Origin: Vibrio mangrovi
GTDB taxonomy: Bacteria > Pseudomonadota > Gammaproteobacteria > Enterobacterales > Vibrionaceae
Length of the DNA stretch: 64,000 nt
Reading direction: 5' to 3'
Assembly (NCBI RefSeq): GCF_024346955.1
Contig: NZ_AP024884.1
Span: 558,001-622,000 of the forward strand
Shown here: piece after piece, positions 24,928 through 33,859 of the stretch
Numbering within the stretch: position 1 is the first letter of the stretch
Layout: each line of letters begins with the position of its first letter
Notes under the pieces: model-generated
The model's input: the letters and a program-made list of their open reading frames with translations, nothing else
What the model was told of the DNA's origin: nothing
Database searches by the model: none
Translations under genes and position numbers: made by a program

Positions 24928-26466
24928 ATGAGTAATTCTGTTGAACAGAAACAGCCTCAACCGTTAACCGGTTTTGCTCTGGTGATCGGGGCGCTATGTC
25001 TGGCAACGGCAAATTTTCTTGCCATTCTTGATACAACGATTGCCAATGTGTCGATTTCCAATATCGCCGGTAGTCTGGGAACTTCGACCAGTCAGGGAAC
25101 TTATGTCATTACTTCTTATGCTGTTGCCGAAGCGATTTCTGTGCCTCTGACAGGTTGGCTGGCTTCACGATTTGGTGCGATCCGGGTTTTTGTGACCAGT
25201 TTCTTTCTGTTCGGGGTGTTTTCGTTTCTCTGTGGCATGGCAACCAGTATGACTGCACTGGTGACATTCAGAGCCTTACTCGGTTTCTCCGGTGGCCCGC
25301 TGATGCCATTATCTCAAACCCTGATGATTCGCATTTTTCCTAAAAACAAGGCTCATGCTGCGATTGGCATCTGGAGTATGACAACGCTGGTTGCGCCTAT
25401 TCTGGGGCCAATACTGGGTGGTGTGCTGTGTGACGAATACAGCTGGCCGTATATTTTCTTCTGTAAAGTTCCTTTTGCACTTATCGCTGGATTTGCCTGC
25501 TGGAAAATCCTCAAACACTTTGAAACCAGAACTGAAAAATCCCGGATCGACATTGTCGGATTGATTATGCTGGTGGTCTGGGTTGGGGCATTACAGATCA
25601 TGCTGGATGAAGGAAAAGATCATGACTGGTTTGCATCCAGCCGGATAGTCATCCTTGGTATTGTTGCGGCAATTGGGTTTGTGTCTTTTCTGATTTGGGA
25701 GCTGACGGAGAAAAAACCGGTCGTAAATCTCAGGATTTTCAGGCACCGGGGATTTTCAATGTCAATGATGACGCTCTCCTTGACTTTCGGCGCATTTTTT
25801 GCGATTTCGGTGATTACCCCGTTATGGTTGCAGCTTAATATGGGATATACCGCGACTGAGTCTGGTCTTGTGACCGCTCATATGGGGATATTTGCTGTAT
25901 TCATGGCACCGGTTATTGCTGAACTATCCAGTAGGTATGATCCAAGGCGGTTTGTTTTTACCGGAGTTCTCTGGCTGGGTATATGGACCTTCTTCCGAAG
26001 CTTTGCCAGTCTTGATATGACCTCTTTTCAGGTCAGCTGGCCGCTGTTTTTTCAGGGCATCGGGATGCCGTTGTTTTTTGTTCCTTTAACTGCAATAGCT
26101 CTGGGTTGTGTCGATGAACGTGAGATGGAATCTGCTGCGGGATTGATGAATTTTATCCGGACCTTTTCAGGAGCGATAGCAACCTCTGTCGTGAATACGT
26201 CATGGGAGCGCGAAAGCCGTTATATTCATGCAGAACTTTCCGGGCTGACCGATCCTCAGGGGACAGTCACGGCAACGATGCAGGCTGGGGGAATGTCTTC
26301 AGAACAGGCGCGTAGTGCAGTAGATATGTTGGTTCAGAATCAGAGTGTGATGGTCGCAACGAATCAGCTGTTCATGGTCATTGCAGTGATATTTATGGCT
26401 GCTGCCTGCCTGATTTGGTTCGCTCCAAAACCAAAACATGCTGTCGGTCCTGCGGCTTCTCACTAG
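24928..26466 (+). CDS. vceB: MFS drug efflux pump, DHA2 (14-helix) family, EmrB/VceB-like
   Basis: 512 residues with 14 predicted membrane helices. Motif C-like and DHA2 features are LAILDTTIANVSISNIAGSLGTS in helix 1 and GWLASRFGAIRVF in the loop 2-3 motif A. Helix 5 has WSMTTLVAPILGPILGG. It exports hydrophobic toxins with VceA and VceC; the V. cholerae pump handles bile salts and uncouplers. It starts 12 bases after vceA with an AGGTGAT ribosome site. The C-terminal tail is short and polar. Confidence 0.92.
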   Translation: MSNSVEQKQPQPLTGFALVIGALCLATANFLAILDTTIANVSISNIAGSLGTSTSQGTYVITSYAVAEAISVPLTGWLASRFGAIRVFVTSFFLFGVFSFLCGMATSMTALVTFRALLGFSGGPLMPLSQTLMIRIFPKNKAHAAIGIWSMTTLVAPILGPILGGVLCDEYSWPYIFFCKVPFALIAGFACWKILKHFETRTEKSRIDIVGLIMLVVWVGALQIMLDEGKDHDWFASSRIVILGIVAAIGFVSFLIWELTEKKPVVNLRIFRHRGFSMSMMTLSLTFGAFFAISVITPLWLQLNMGYTATESGLVTAHMGIFAVFMAPVIAELSSRYDPRRFVFTGVLWLGIWTFFRSFASLDMTSFQVSWPLFFQGIGMPLFFVPLTAIALGCVDEREMESAAGLMNFIRTFSGAIATSVVNTSWERESRYIHAELSGLTDPQGTVTATMQAGGMSSEQARSAVDMLVQNQSVMVATNQLFMVIAVIFMAAACLIWFAPKPKHAVGPAASH

Positions 26467-26489
26467 CCGATTCTCACCGCTGACTGTTA

Positions 26490-26526
26490 TTCCCCTGTAC
26501 TGGCAGAATTCCGGTATCAGGGGAAA
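26490..26526 (+). terminator. Terminator of the efflux operon
   Basis: TTCCCCTG (26490-26497) pairs with CAGGGGAA (26518-26525), with further imperfect pairing inside, 24 bases after the vceB stop. The T tract after it is short (ATTTC). Confidence 0.7.
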
Positions 26527-26754
26527 TTTCTAAGCAAGAACCACGACAATAGATATGTTTTAGTGATGTTAATGGTTGTTTCCTAATTGTTAAATATGGC
26601 TGTAAGGATATTTTGTGAACTGTTTCAAAAAAAACCTGAGCAATAGTGCGATTGCCTTATACACTTAAACTTAGTTGTGACGTTATTCACAGCGTGTGTA
26701 TGAAAACGTCAGATTGACGGATATATAAATATTCACAGTTGGCCGGGTTTTATT

Positions 26755-28449
26755 ATGCAATGGATAAAGAATCAGTCGATTACTGCAAAAATGGTCTTTC
26801 TTGTTAGCGTTATGTTAATTCTGACCATTATTCTTTCCTCCTTCGGTCTATTCAAAATGAATCGAGTCTCTGAAGAGATCAAAGGTATTGCTCATAAACA
26901 TATTCCTTTGATTCAACTGATTAGTGATGTAACCGTGAAACAGTTACAAAGTTCTCTGATTGTTGAAAAAGCTTTTCGGGCCGCAGATTTTGCTGTTGAC
27001 ATTGACACAGAAGAAGCTAAACGTCTTCAGCAGGCTTTCAGTCGGATTGCGCATGAGTTTGATCAGGAAGTCCAGGAAGCAGAATCGAATCTGAAACTGG
27101 CACAGCAACAGAATGCCAGTGAACTATCTCCGGAAGAACAACGATTACAGCAGCATTTAAATGTTGTCGTTTCACATCATAAGCTCTATGAAAATTCAGC
27201 CGAAGAAATTCTTCAGGCAATTATCGGCCATGAAAATAGTCAGACACTATCAGATAAGGCCCGACAACTGGAAGTACAGCAAGATGCCCAGAATCAGGAG
27301 TTGGCATCACTTCTGACTGAAGTTGAAAAAATGACCGAATCCTCTCTTAATCAAACAGAGGCAGAAGAGCAGCAGGCAATCTCAGGAATGATTTTATTAG
27401 TGATGATTGCTTTATCGGCTGGCTTGCTGATTGGTCTGTTTATCAGCCGTCAGTTAGTTCATTCTCTGTCTTATGCCTGTACGGTTGCCGAGCAGATGGC
27501 GAGGGGCAATTTCGACATTGATGTTCAGGTTGATCGGAATGATGAAGTCGGTCGGCTGCTGGCTTCCATGCGCACAATGGCCGACTCTCTGGGAAATATT
27601 GTTTCATCCGTGATGAACAGCAGCCACACGATAGCTACGGCAGTGGTGGAGCTGGCGACGGTTGCCAATAACAACCGCCAGTCGGTTGAACAACAGCAGC
27701 AGAATACTGAACAGGTTGCCAGCGCCATGACAGAAATGGCTGCGACGATCACTCAGGTTGCAGCTAGTGCTGAAGGTGCTTCAGCATCCAGTCATCGGGC
27801 CGAAGTCAATATTCAGGACGGATGTCAGATGATTGAAGAAACGAACAACCTTGCGCTGAATCTGGTTGAAAGTTCTGAAAGCTCACAGGCGCTGATTGCC
27901 GATTTACAGTCCAGCACCGTGAAAATTCAGGATTTTGTTTCTGTGGTGAACGCGATTGCAGAACAGACAAATCTACTGGCGCTGAATGCTTCAATTGAGG
28001 CTGCAAGAGCGGGAGAGCAGGGAAGAGGATTCGCCGTTGTTGCTGATGAAGTGCGGGCTTTGGCCGCACGAAGTCAGGAAGCGACCCGGGAAATTGATAC
28101 GTTGATCGAATCGCTGGTGCACAGTACCGGCTCGGCGGTGAGTGCTATTCAGGTGAGTAGTGATCAGGTGGGACAAACGTCAGCGTTGATTCAGGATATC
28201 AGACGGCAAATGGATCTCATTGCTCAGGCACTGACCGAATTGAGTGAAGCGAATACTCAGGTTGCGACTGCGAGTGAAGAACAGTCTGTTGCTGCGGAAC
28301 AGATCAGCCGAAATATGGTGGATATCAGAGATTCAGGACAGTCTGTGTTGATGAGCACGGATGAAACAACCCGGGCCAGTGAAGATCTTTCTGCCCAGGC
28401 ATCTGAGTTACGTCATTTGATGTCTCAGTTTCAGGTCAAATCCGTATGA
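26755..28449 (+). CDS. Methyl-accepting chemotaxis protein with four-helix-bundle sensor
   Basis: 564 residues. TM1 is about 11-32 and TM2 about 208-230; the periplasmic part between them is helical and Gln/Glu-rich, as in 4HB_MCP sensors. A HAMP domain follows (about 231-285, SLSYACTVAEQMARGNFDIDV). The signalling hairpin tip near residue 400 has NAIAEQTNLLALNASIEAAR and GRGFAVVADEVRALA, the invariant contact site for CheA and CheW. There is no C-terminal CheR-binding pentapeptide. The ligand cannot be told. It stands alone, with no chemotaxis genes nearby. Confidence 0.92.
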   Translation: MQWIKNQSITAKMVFLVSVMLILTIILSSFGLFKMNRVSEEIKGIAHKHIPLIQLISDVTVKQLQSSLIVEKAFRAADFAVDIDTEEAKRLQQAFSRIAHEFDQEVQEAESNLKLAQQQNASELSPEEQRLQQHLNVVVSHHKLYENSAEEILQAIIGHENSQTLSDKARQLEVQQDAQNQELASLLTEVEKMTESSLNQTEAEEQQAISGMILLVMIALSAGLLIGLFISRQLVHSLSYACTVAEQMARGNFDIDVQVDRNDEVGRLLASMRTMADSLGNIVSSVMNSSHTIATAVVELATVANNNRQSVEQQQQNTEQVASAMTEMAATITQVAASAEGASASSHRAEVNIQDGCQMIEETNNLALNLVESSESSQALIADLQSSTVKIQDFVSVVNAIAEQTNLLALNASIEAARAGEQGRGFAVVADEVRALAARSQEATREIDTLIESLVHSTGSAVSAIQVSSDQVGQTSALIQDIRRQMDLIAQALTELSEANTQVATASEEQSVAAEQISRNMVDIRDSGQSVLMSTDETTRASEDLSAQASELRHLMSQFQVKSV

Positions 28450-28572
28450 ATTACAGGAATCCTTCTTAATCCTGAACCGAAAAAATTTTGAGGTGCAGTT
28501 TATTACACACCGTACCAAACAAATAGGTCTACTGATGATATGGGTAGCCGTTGGTTTGTACTGATGTTTTTT

Positions 28573-28710
28573 CTTACGGGGACAGATACCTCAGGCTCAT
28601 CTCTCTTACAAGGACAGGCATCCTAAATGCTTTCTTCCTGCGGGGACAGACATCAGAAGCTGTTCCTTTCTGGGCTGTTTATTTCTCTGATTAACAGGTA
28701 TAGACATCTC
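28573..28710 (-). repeat. Array of dispersed repeats (GGACAGACAC orientation)
   Basis: CTTACGGGGACAGATACCT (28573-28591), CTTACAAGGACAGGCATCC (28605-28623), CTTCCTGCGGGGACAGACATC core at 28634-28654, and a worn copy at 28691-28710 (ACAGGTATAGACATCTC). All face one way, opposite to the arrays at 7.5 and 20.6 kb. Confidence 0.8.
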
Positions 28711-28749
28711 AGGCGATCTCACATAGGTGCTTATTCCTCTAATAGAAAG

Positions 28750-28793
28750 TGCTTATAAGGACAGACACTTCTGCTTATAAGGACAGACACTTC
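28750..28793 (-). repeat. Perfect 22-bp tandem duplication of the dispersed repeat
   Basis: Two identical abutting 22-base units (28750-28771 and 28772-28793) with core CTTATAAGGACAGACACTT. Identity suggests a recent duplication and gives the best view of the repeat unit: a CTTATAAG palindrome followed by GACAGACACTT. Confidence 0.9.
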
Positions 28794-28827
28794 AGGGAAA
28801 TGATAAAACTACCATTTTAATAAAAAA

Positions 28828-28860
28828 TTAACATATGTTTTTGTTTTAACATATGTTTTT
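28828..28860. promoter_or_regulatory. Twin AACATATGTT dyads upstream of modA
   Basis: The palindrome AACATATGTT occurs at 28830-28839 and again at 28848-28857, 18 bases apart, each followed by a T-run. A regulator binding both on one helical face side is plausible. ModE sites also contain TAACATAT/TATAT half-sites, so molybdate control is possible but not proven. Confidence 0.5.
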
Positions 28861-29053
28861 TATATTCATCAGCAATTATTTTTGCTCATCTGATAGTGAT
28901 TGCGGTACATTGCAGGGATGCTCTTTGTCACCTGTTGTCCCGATGATTCTGGCTGAAACTTCATCCTGAGGTTACTGGAGTATATTTTGATCCGGTTGAT
29001 GAATATTCATCAGCTTTGGTGGCAGTCATCTATTGAGTGGGAGTCTCATTTGT

Positions 29054-29785
29054 ATGAAAGTACGTTTTATCGTGTTGGTTAGCGGGTTATTATTGAGTTT
29101 ATCTTGTTGGTCTGCAGATGCATTGTTTGCTGTTGCCAACAATTTTTATGGGCCGATGAAAGCATTGAGTCAGGATTTTGAGTCACAGTCTCCACATCAT
29201 ATCTCTATTTCAACCGGAGCAACCGGTCAGTTGTATGTTCAAATTACTCAGGGCGCACCGTTTGATCTGTTTTTTGCCGCAGATACTGCCCGTCCGGAAA
29301 AACTGATCAAAGATGGGCAGGCAAGCGGAGAATTTACATACGCCCGGGGAACACTGGTTTTATGGTCAGCACAACCGGATATTGCGGTAAAAGACGCTTT
29401 ATTGCGGGGAGAATATTCGCATCTGGCTGTGGCGAATCCTAAGTTGGCACCATATGGCCTTGCAGCACAGCAGGCTCTGGAAAAAATGGGGCTTTACACC
29501 AAGGTTCAGGAAAAAATCGTGTTAGGTAAAGGGTTGAATCCGACATATCAGTTTGTCGTGACCGGGAATGCGGAACTGGGGTTTGTTGCAAAATCTCAGG
29601 TTTATCAGGACAATCATTATCAACCTGGTTCTTATTGGGAAGTTCCCCGCGAGGATTATGCTGAAATCCGGCAGGATGCAGTGATATTACCTGCCGGTCA
29701 GACTAATGAAGCTGCACAGGCATTTCTGGTGTATCTGAAAACAGAAAGGGCGCAGAAAATTATCCAAAGCTACGGATATATGTAA
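29054..29785 (+). CDS. modA: Molybdate ABC transporter periplasmic binding protein
   Basis: 243 residues from the ATG at 29054. Signal peptide MKVRFIVLVSGLLLSLSCWSADA precedes the ModA pattern: FAVANNFYGPMKALSQDFE, STGATGQLYVQITQGAPFDLFFAADTARPEKL (substrate loop) and NAELGFVAKSQVY. The protein captures molybdate (or tungstate) for ModBC. It is the first gene of modABC, 14 bases ahead of modB. Start alternatives further upstream (TTG 29033) lack better ribosome sites. Confidence 0.92.
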   Translation: MKVRFIVLVSGLLLSLSCWSADALFAVANNFYGPMKALSQDFESQSPHHISISTGATGQLYVQITQGAPFDLFFAADTARPEKLIKDGQASGEFTYARGTLVLWSAQPDIAVKDALLRGEYSHLAVANPKLAPYGLAAQQALEKMGLYTKVQEKIVLGKGLNPTYQFVVTGNAELGFVAKSQVYQDNHYQPGSYWEVPREDYAEIRQDAVILPAGQTNEAAQAFLVYLKTERAQKIIQSYGYM

Positions 29786-29799
29786 AAAAAGGGAAGCGG

Positions 29800-30474
29800 A
29801 TGGGAATAGACAGTGTTGTGGTGCTGACAACCTTAAAATTGGCCGCAGTGGTTACGCTGAGTCTGCTAATTCTGGGGATTCCGGTAGCGTGGTGGTTATG
29901 TGTTTCTAAATTTCGTTATAAGGGAGTTATCGAAGCGGTATGTTCACTGCCGATGGTGTTGCCACCAACGGTACTGGGTTTCTATCTGCTGCTGCTGCTT
30001 TCACCGCAGGGAACGATTGGTCAGTTATTGAAATATCTCCATCTCGGTCAGTTGCCGTTCTCTTTTGCCGGGATTGCGATTGCCTGTACGATCCATTCGT
30101 TTCCTTTTGTACTTCAGCCTTTAAAGAATGCTTTTCTCGCCATTGGTAAATTACCGATTGAAGTTGCGGCAACTCTCAGAGCTTCTCCATCAGATCGTTT
30201 TTTCTCTGTCATTCTGCCCTTGGCATGGCCGGGCATTTTTTCCGCAGCTATTATGGGATTCTGCCATTCATTAGGTGAATTCGGAGTGGTACTGATGATT
30301 GGCGGCAATATTCCGGGCAAAACCAGAGTGATGTCGGTTGAGATTTATAACTATGTTGAAGCACTTGAGTTTGGTAAAGCTCATATGCTTGCCGGTAGTC
30401 TGGTTGCTTTTTCATTTATTGCTTTGCTAATGATGTATTGGCTGAATCACAAGTACCGCTATTCGGAGAGGTGA
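29800..30474 (+). CDS. modB: Molybdate ABC transporter permease
   Basis: 224 residues with about 5-6 membrane helices. The binding-protein-dependent permease motif is VAATLRASPSDRFFSVILPLAWPGIFSA, typical ModB, and GEFGVVLMIGGNIPGKT follows. Shine-Dalgarno AAGGGAAG precedes the ATG. It forms the channel with ModC as motor. Confidence 0.93.
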   Translation: MGIDSVVVLTTLKLAAVVTLSLLILGIPVAWWLCVSKFRYKGVIEAVCSLPMVLPPTVLGFYLLLLLSPQGTIGQLLKYLHLGQLPFSFAGIAIACTIHSFPFVLQPLKNAFLAIGKLPIEVAATLRASPSDRFFSVILPLAWPGIFSAAIMGFCHSLGEFGVVLMIGGNIPGKTRVMSVEIYNYVEALEFGKAHMLAGSLVAFSFIALLMMYWLNHKYRYSER

Positions 30475-30478
30475 GTTT

Positions 30479-31558
30479 TTGAGTTCTATACACGCAAAAT
30501 TTGCAATTTCCTATCCGGAGTTCTGTTTAGATGTTGATTTAACTTTGCCATCTTCCGGAATTACTGTGTTATTTGGTCCTTCCGGTTCCGGGAAGACAAC
30601 CTGTCTGCGGGCGATTGCCGGGCTGGAGAGCCTTGAACAGGGCTATCTGTCGGTTGATGATGAAATCTGGCAGGATTCCGGAGCAGGGATTTTTATTCCG
30701 ACCCATCGTCGTGACATCGGTTATGTTTTTCAGGAGGCCGGGTTGTTTCCCCATCTGTCGGTTCAGCAGAACCTGGAGTATGGTTACCGGCGGATTCCAA
30801 CAGACAAGCGCCGGATTTCTGTTGAGAGCATTTGCCAGTTTGTCGGAATAAGCCATTTGCTGAGCCGTTCGGTTCATCAACTTTCCGGCGGAGAAAAGCA
30901 GAGAATTGCAATTGCCCGGGCATTGCTGACTTGTCCGAAGCTATTACTGATGGATGAACCGTTGTCTGCGCTGGATGTGAAACTGAAATCTGAAATCCTG
31001 CCATATCTGGAGAAAATTCATCAGGAGCTGTCTATCCCGGTCATTTATGTTACACACTCGGTCAGAGAATTAGCCAGACTTGCTGATCATGTAGTGCTGT
31101 TCCGGAGAGGTGAGGTCGTTGTGAGTGATCATGCAGATACTGTGATGTCTGATCCCCGACATCAGGATATTTTTGGTGAGGAACTGGGGAGTATTTTCGA
31201 TACCAAGGTGGTTGAGCATCATGAGCACCGGATAACTCAGCTTGATAGTGACGGTGTCACAATATGGGCGCCCGGACACATTGGTGAGAAAGAACAGTTG
31301 TATCGTTGCCGGATACTGGCTTCTGATGTCAGTATTGCTCTTCATGAACCTGAACAGACAACAATGCTGAATCGTCTGCCAGCCGTCATTGTCGATATTG
31401 ATCATCAGAAAGAGTATCAGGGGCAGGTTGTTGTGGTGCTGGAGCTATCCAACCGTCGTCGTCTGCTGGCAAAAATCACCATGAAGTCATCGTTTGAGCT
31501 GGGGCTGTCGCTGGGAATGTCGGTCTGGGCACAGATCAAGTCTGTTGCATTGTCCTGA
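30479..31558 (+). CDS. modC: Molybdate ABC transporter ATPase
   Basis: 359 residues starting at TTG 30479, with GAGAGGTGA just upstream overlapping the modB stop; no ATG fits as well. ABC motifs are GPSGSGKTT, LSGGEKQRIAIARALL and LLMDEPLSALD. The C-terminal third is a TOBE/molybdate-binding domain (ILASDVSIALHEPEQTT), as in E. coli ModC. Molybdate supply would support the xanthine dehydrogenase encoded 14 kb away. Confidence 0.93.
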   Translation: MSSIHAKFAISYPEFCLDVDLTLPSSGITVLFGPSGSGKTTCLRAIAGLESLEQGYLSVDDEIWQDSGAGIFIPTHRRDIGYVFQEAGLFPHLSVQQNLEYGYRRIPTDKRRISVESICQFVGISHLLSRSVHQLSGGEKQRIAIARALLTCPKLLLMDEPLSALDVKLKSEILPYLEKIHQELSIPVIYVTHSVRELARLADHVVLFRRGEVVVSDHADTVMSDPRHQDIFGEELGSIFDTKVVEHHEHRITQLDSDGVTIWAPGHIGEKEQLYRCRILASDVSIALHEPEQTTMLNRLPAVIVDIDHQKEYQGQVVVVLELSNRRRLLAKITMKSSFELGLSLGMSVWAQIKSVALS

Positions 31559-31582
31559 TTGAAACGGAATTTTATCCGATAG

Positions 31583-31617
31583 ATATGCCCAAACGACTCT
31601 CGATCGTTTGGGCATAT
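31583..31617 (+). terminator. Terminator after modABC
   Basis: A 14-bp perfect stem (31583-31596 with 31604-31617) with a 7-base loop, between modC and the convergent small gene. It can work both ways. Confidence 0.8.
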
Positions 31618-31642
31618 TTGTCAGAAGCCGGTTCTTCTGATA

Positions 31643-31834
31643 TCACCGCCAGTCATCGTCGAAGAAGTCTTTTCCCTCCGGTGCATATGGGCCTTCGTCA
31701 TCCATAGAATGTTCCACGATGCCTTGTAGACGTTCTAATTGTTGTTCCAGGCGATTTACTGTCTGGTAATCACCTTCGGAGCAAGCAACATAGATTTGTT
31801 GCTCAAGTGATTCAATACGATCCCGAATGTTCAT
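31643..31834 (-). CDS. Small acidic protein of unknown function
   Basis: 63 residues from the ATG at 31834, which has a perfect AGGAGG 6 bases upstream. The N-terminal half is a predicted amphipathic helix pair (IRDRIESLEQQIYVA and YQTVNRLEQQLERLQG). The tail is Asp/Glu-rich (FFDDDWR). The strong ribosome site argues that it is real. I do not recognise the family. A helical hairpin this small may be a binding partner or dimeric adaptor. Confidence 0.7.
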   Translation of the reverse strand: MNIRDRIESLEQQIYVACSEGDYQTVNRLEQQLERLQGIVEHSMDDEGPYAPEGKDFFDDDWR

Positions 31835-31942
31835 ATTGCACCTCCTGCTGTCGATGGTGTATGTCACGACGCTTGTCACTCAGTGTTATTGTAGTCAAAC
31901 GATCGCAGGGGGGAAACTTTTCTGTCCGGGGCTGACTGTTTG

Positions 31943-31961
31943 CGGTGTCTGTCCTTGTAAC
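31943..31961 (+). repeat. Last (rightmost) copy of the dispersed repeat
   Basis: CGGTGTCTGTCCTTGTAAC, a good consensus copy about 130 bases before the first tRNA-Gly gene. No further copies were found to its right. Confidence 0.75.
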
Positions 31962-32009
31962 TCTCATTTCTTGTGATTGTTTATTAACCGATTGATATCT
32001 ATTTGCTGG

Positions 32010-32169
<160 letters not shown>

Positions 32170-32402
32170 AGTATCAAATTCTGCTATTTTTACCCAGTTC
32201 TTTGATTCTAAAGATAAAGTTTTCTATAGAAGCCTGAATTTCATTTCAAATTTATAAGATTTAAAAGTCACTGGTTTCCAGCGTGTCGGACTCAATTCGA
32301 TTGTTAGTTTCATAACAAAGTCTGGTTACAGTGTTTCTGTTGCTCCCGGCATCCCGAACAACATCCCAAATCGGTTGTATGGAAGAGTAAAGCTTAACCG
32401 CT

Positions 32403-33389
32403 TTAGCGATTAAGCAGGGAATTTCCGCCAATGACTTGATGTTTTACCTCAACAGAGTGTAAATCGGGTGTCTTATTTTTTAATGCAATCAGAATTTTTT
32501 CAGCAGCCAGTTCCGCCATTTGAGCAATCGGAAACACGACATTATTAATATGGGGTACAAGGTATTCCGTCAGGTTAAAGCTATCAAAAGAGACGACAGA
32601 TAAATCGTTCGGGACAGAGATGTTATTGGCCCGGATCGCTTTTAATCCTCCGGCACACATTCGTTCACCAAGATAGACAAGGGCGGTCAAGTGTGGATGT
32701 TGGCTCAGAATTTCTTCGGTGGCGGTTTCACCAAATTTCTGGCCATAATTTCCCTGACGAGAAACAACCTGTGTATCAGGCAGTGCCGCATCTTCCACAG
32801 CCTGCAAAGCACCTTCCAAGCGAACGATTGCATTGCGTCGATCATTCGGACCGGCAATAATGCCTATGTGTCTATGTCCGGCATCCAAAACCGATTTTGC
32901 GAGCACATAAGAAGAAATAAAGTGATCGAAATAGACACAACAGCAATTTTCTTCGTGGCGGTCGATAAGGACAAAGGGCCGTTGCTGCGCTTTATCGGCG
33001 ATTTCTACACCACTCAGATAACGAGAATAGAGCAGTAGACCATCACAATTCAGATCTAATAATTTGTTGAGCGCTTTGCGCTCTTCCTCTATGCCCTGAG
33101 CCTCTAGCACAACGAGCATTCTGCCACTCTCATTCACGGCTTTATGAACAACGCTCATTACCGAGCCAAAAAAGCCGGATTCGTTATCCGGGATCAACAT
33201 ACCCACGATACCGCTGCGTTTGCTGACTAATGAACGAGCACTAAAGTTGGGGGTGTAGCTCAATTCCTTAATGGCTTTCTGTACTCGGGCCCGGGTCGTC
33301 GGTTTCACTTTCTCCGGTTCGTTCAGAACCCGGGTGACCGTAACCCGAGATACGTTAGCCAGCCGAGCTACGTCTACAATAGTTGCCAT
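32403..33389 (-). CDS. LacI-family regulator of the dehydratase/PTS operon
   Basis: 328 residues. The DNA-binding domain is TIVDVARLANVSRVTVTRVLNEPEKV with the LacI hinge helix NFSARSLVSKRSG. A periplasmic-binding-protein-like sensor follows, with the dimer/effector motif DLSVVSFDSFNLTEYLVPHINNVVFP. It is the last gene of the operon that runs dehydratase-IIB-IIC-IIA-lacI, so it would regulate itself through the twin operators at 36738 and 36790. The inducer is presumably the sugar or sugar acid handled by the operon. Confidence 0.9.
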   Translation of the reverse strand: MATIVDVARLANVSRVTVTRVLNEPEKVKPTTRARVQKAIKELSYTPNFSARSLVSKRSGIVGMLIPDNESGFFGSVMSVVHKAVNESGRMLVVLEAQGIEEERKALNKLLDLNCDGLLLYSRYLSGVEIADKAQQRPFVLIDRHEENCCCVYFDHFISSYVLAKSVLDAGHRHIGIIAGPNDRRNAIVRLEGALQAVEDAALPDTQVVSRQGNYGQKFGETATEEILSQHPHLTALVYLGERMCAGGLKAIRANNISVPNDLSVVSFDSFNLTEYLVPHINNVVFPIAQMAELAAEKILIALKNKTPDLHSVEVKHQVIGGNSLLNR

Positions 33390-33454
33390 TCTCTTACCTT
33401 AAAATTAAAAAAGCAGCATAAGTATACCTATGCTGCCTGAGTAGGTTAAGCTCT

Positions 33455-33754
33455 TTATCGTCGATACATCTCAATCATTTCTTTTATCAAATCAACGGCT
33501 AACATTGATGTCATCAAATGATCCTGTGCGTGCACCATCACTAAGGTTACGGGGACTTTGCCTTCGCCCTCATCCAGACCAATCAGGGCGGTCTGGACTT
33601 TGTGGGCACGCTTTGCCGCTTCTTTCGATCTTAGCAAAGCCTGATCGGCCAGCTCCCAGTTATTGGCTTTTGCATGTTGTAATGCGATCATCGCCTCGCT
33701 TCTGCTTTCGCCAGCGTTGGTGATGATCTCCATAATTTCCATTTCTAAGTTCAT
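33455..33754 (-). CDS. PTS lactose/cellobiose-family IIA component
   Basis: 99 residues, the helical-bundle IIA of the Lac/Chb family. The phosphorylated His lies in LVMVHAQDHLMTSM near residue 75-79; EMEIMEIITNAGESRSEAMIALQHAK is the standard N-terminal helix. It takes phosphate from HPr and passes it to IIB. The Shine-Dalgarno is weak. A 105-base gap separates it from the IIC gene. Confidence 0.92.
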   Translation of the reverse strand: MNLEMEIMEIITNAGESRSEAMIALQHAKANNWELADQALLRSKEAAKRAHKVQTALIGLDEGEGKVPVTLVMVHAQDHLMTSMLAVDLIKEMIEMYRR

Positions 33755-33859
33755 ATTTCTATCTTATGTATATAGCACACTCGTCATGTCGGGGTTGCCA
33801 CCTTGTTGCCGGTAACGACAGGGCAGCAACCTCAGTAAATCTGAGTAGCAGTTTGGGGG

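Larger units (their letters stand above)
28450..29053. other. 600-base gap with repeat arrays and the modA control region
   Basis: No gene is visible. The left two thirds hold seven copies of the dispersed repeat. The right third holds the twin AACATATGTT dyads and the modA leader. Confidence 0.6.

Noticed and set aside
26268..26283. GGGGACAGTCACGG in vceB
   Set aside because: Only the centre matches, it is in a different frame from the xdhB copies, and the protein shows no extra segment.
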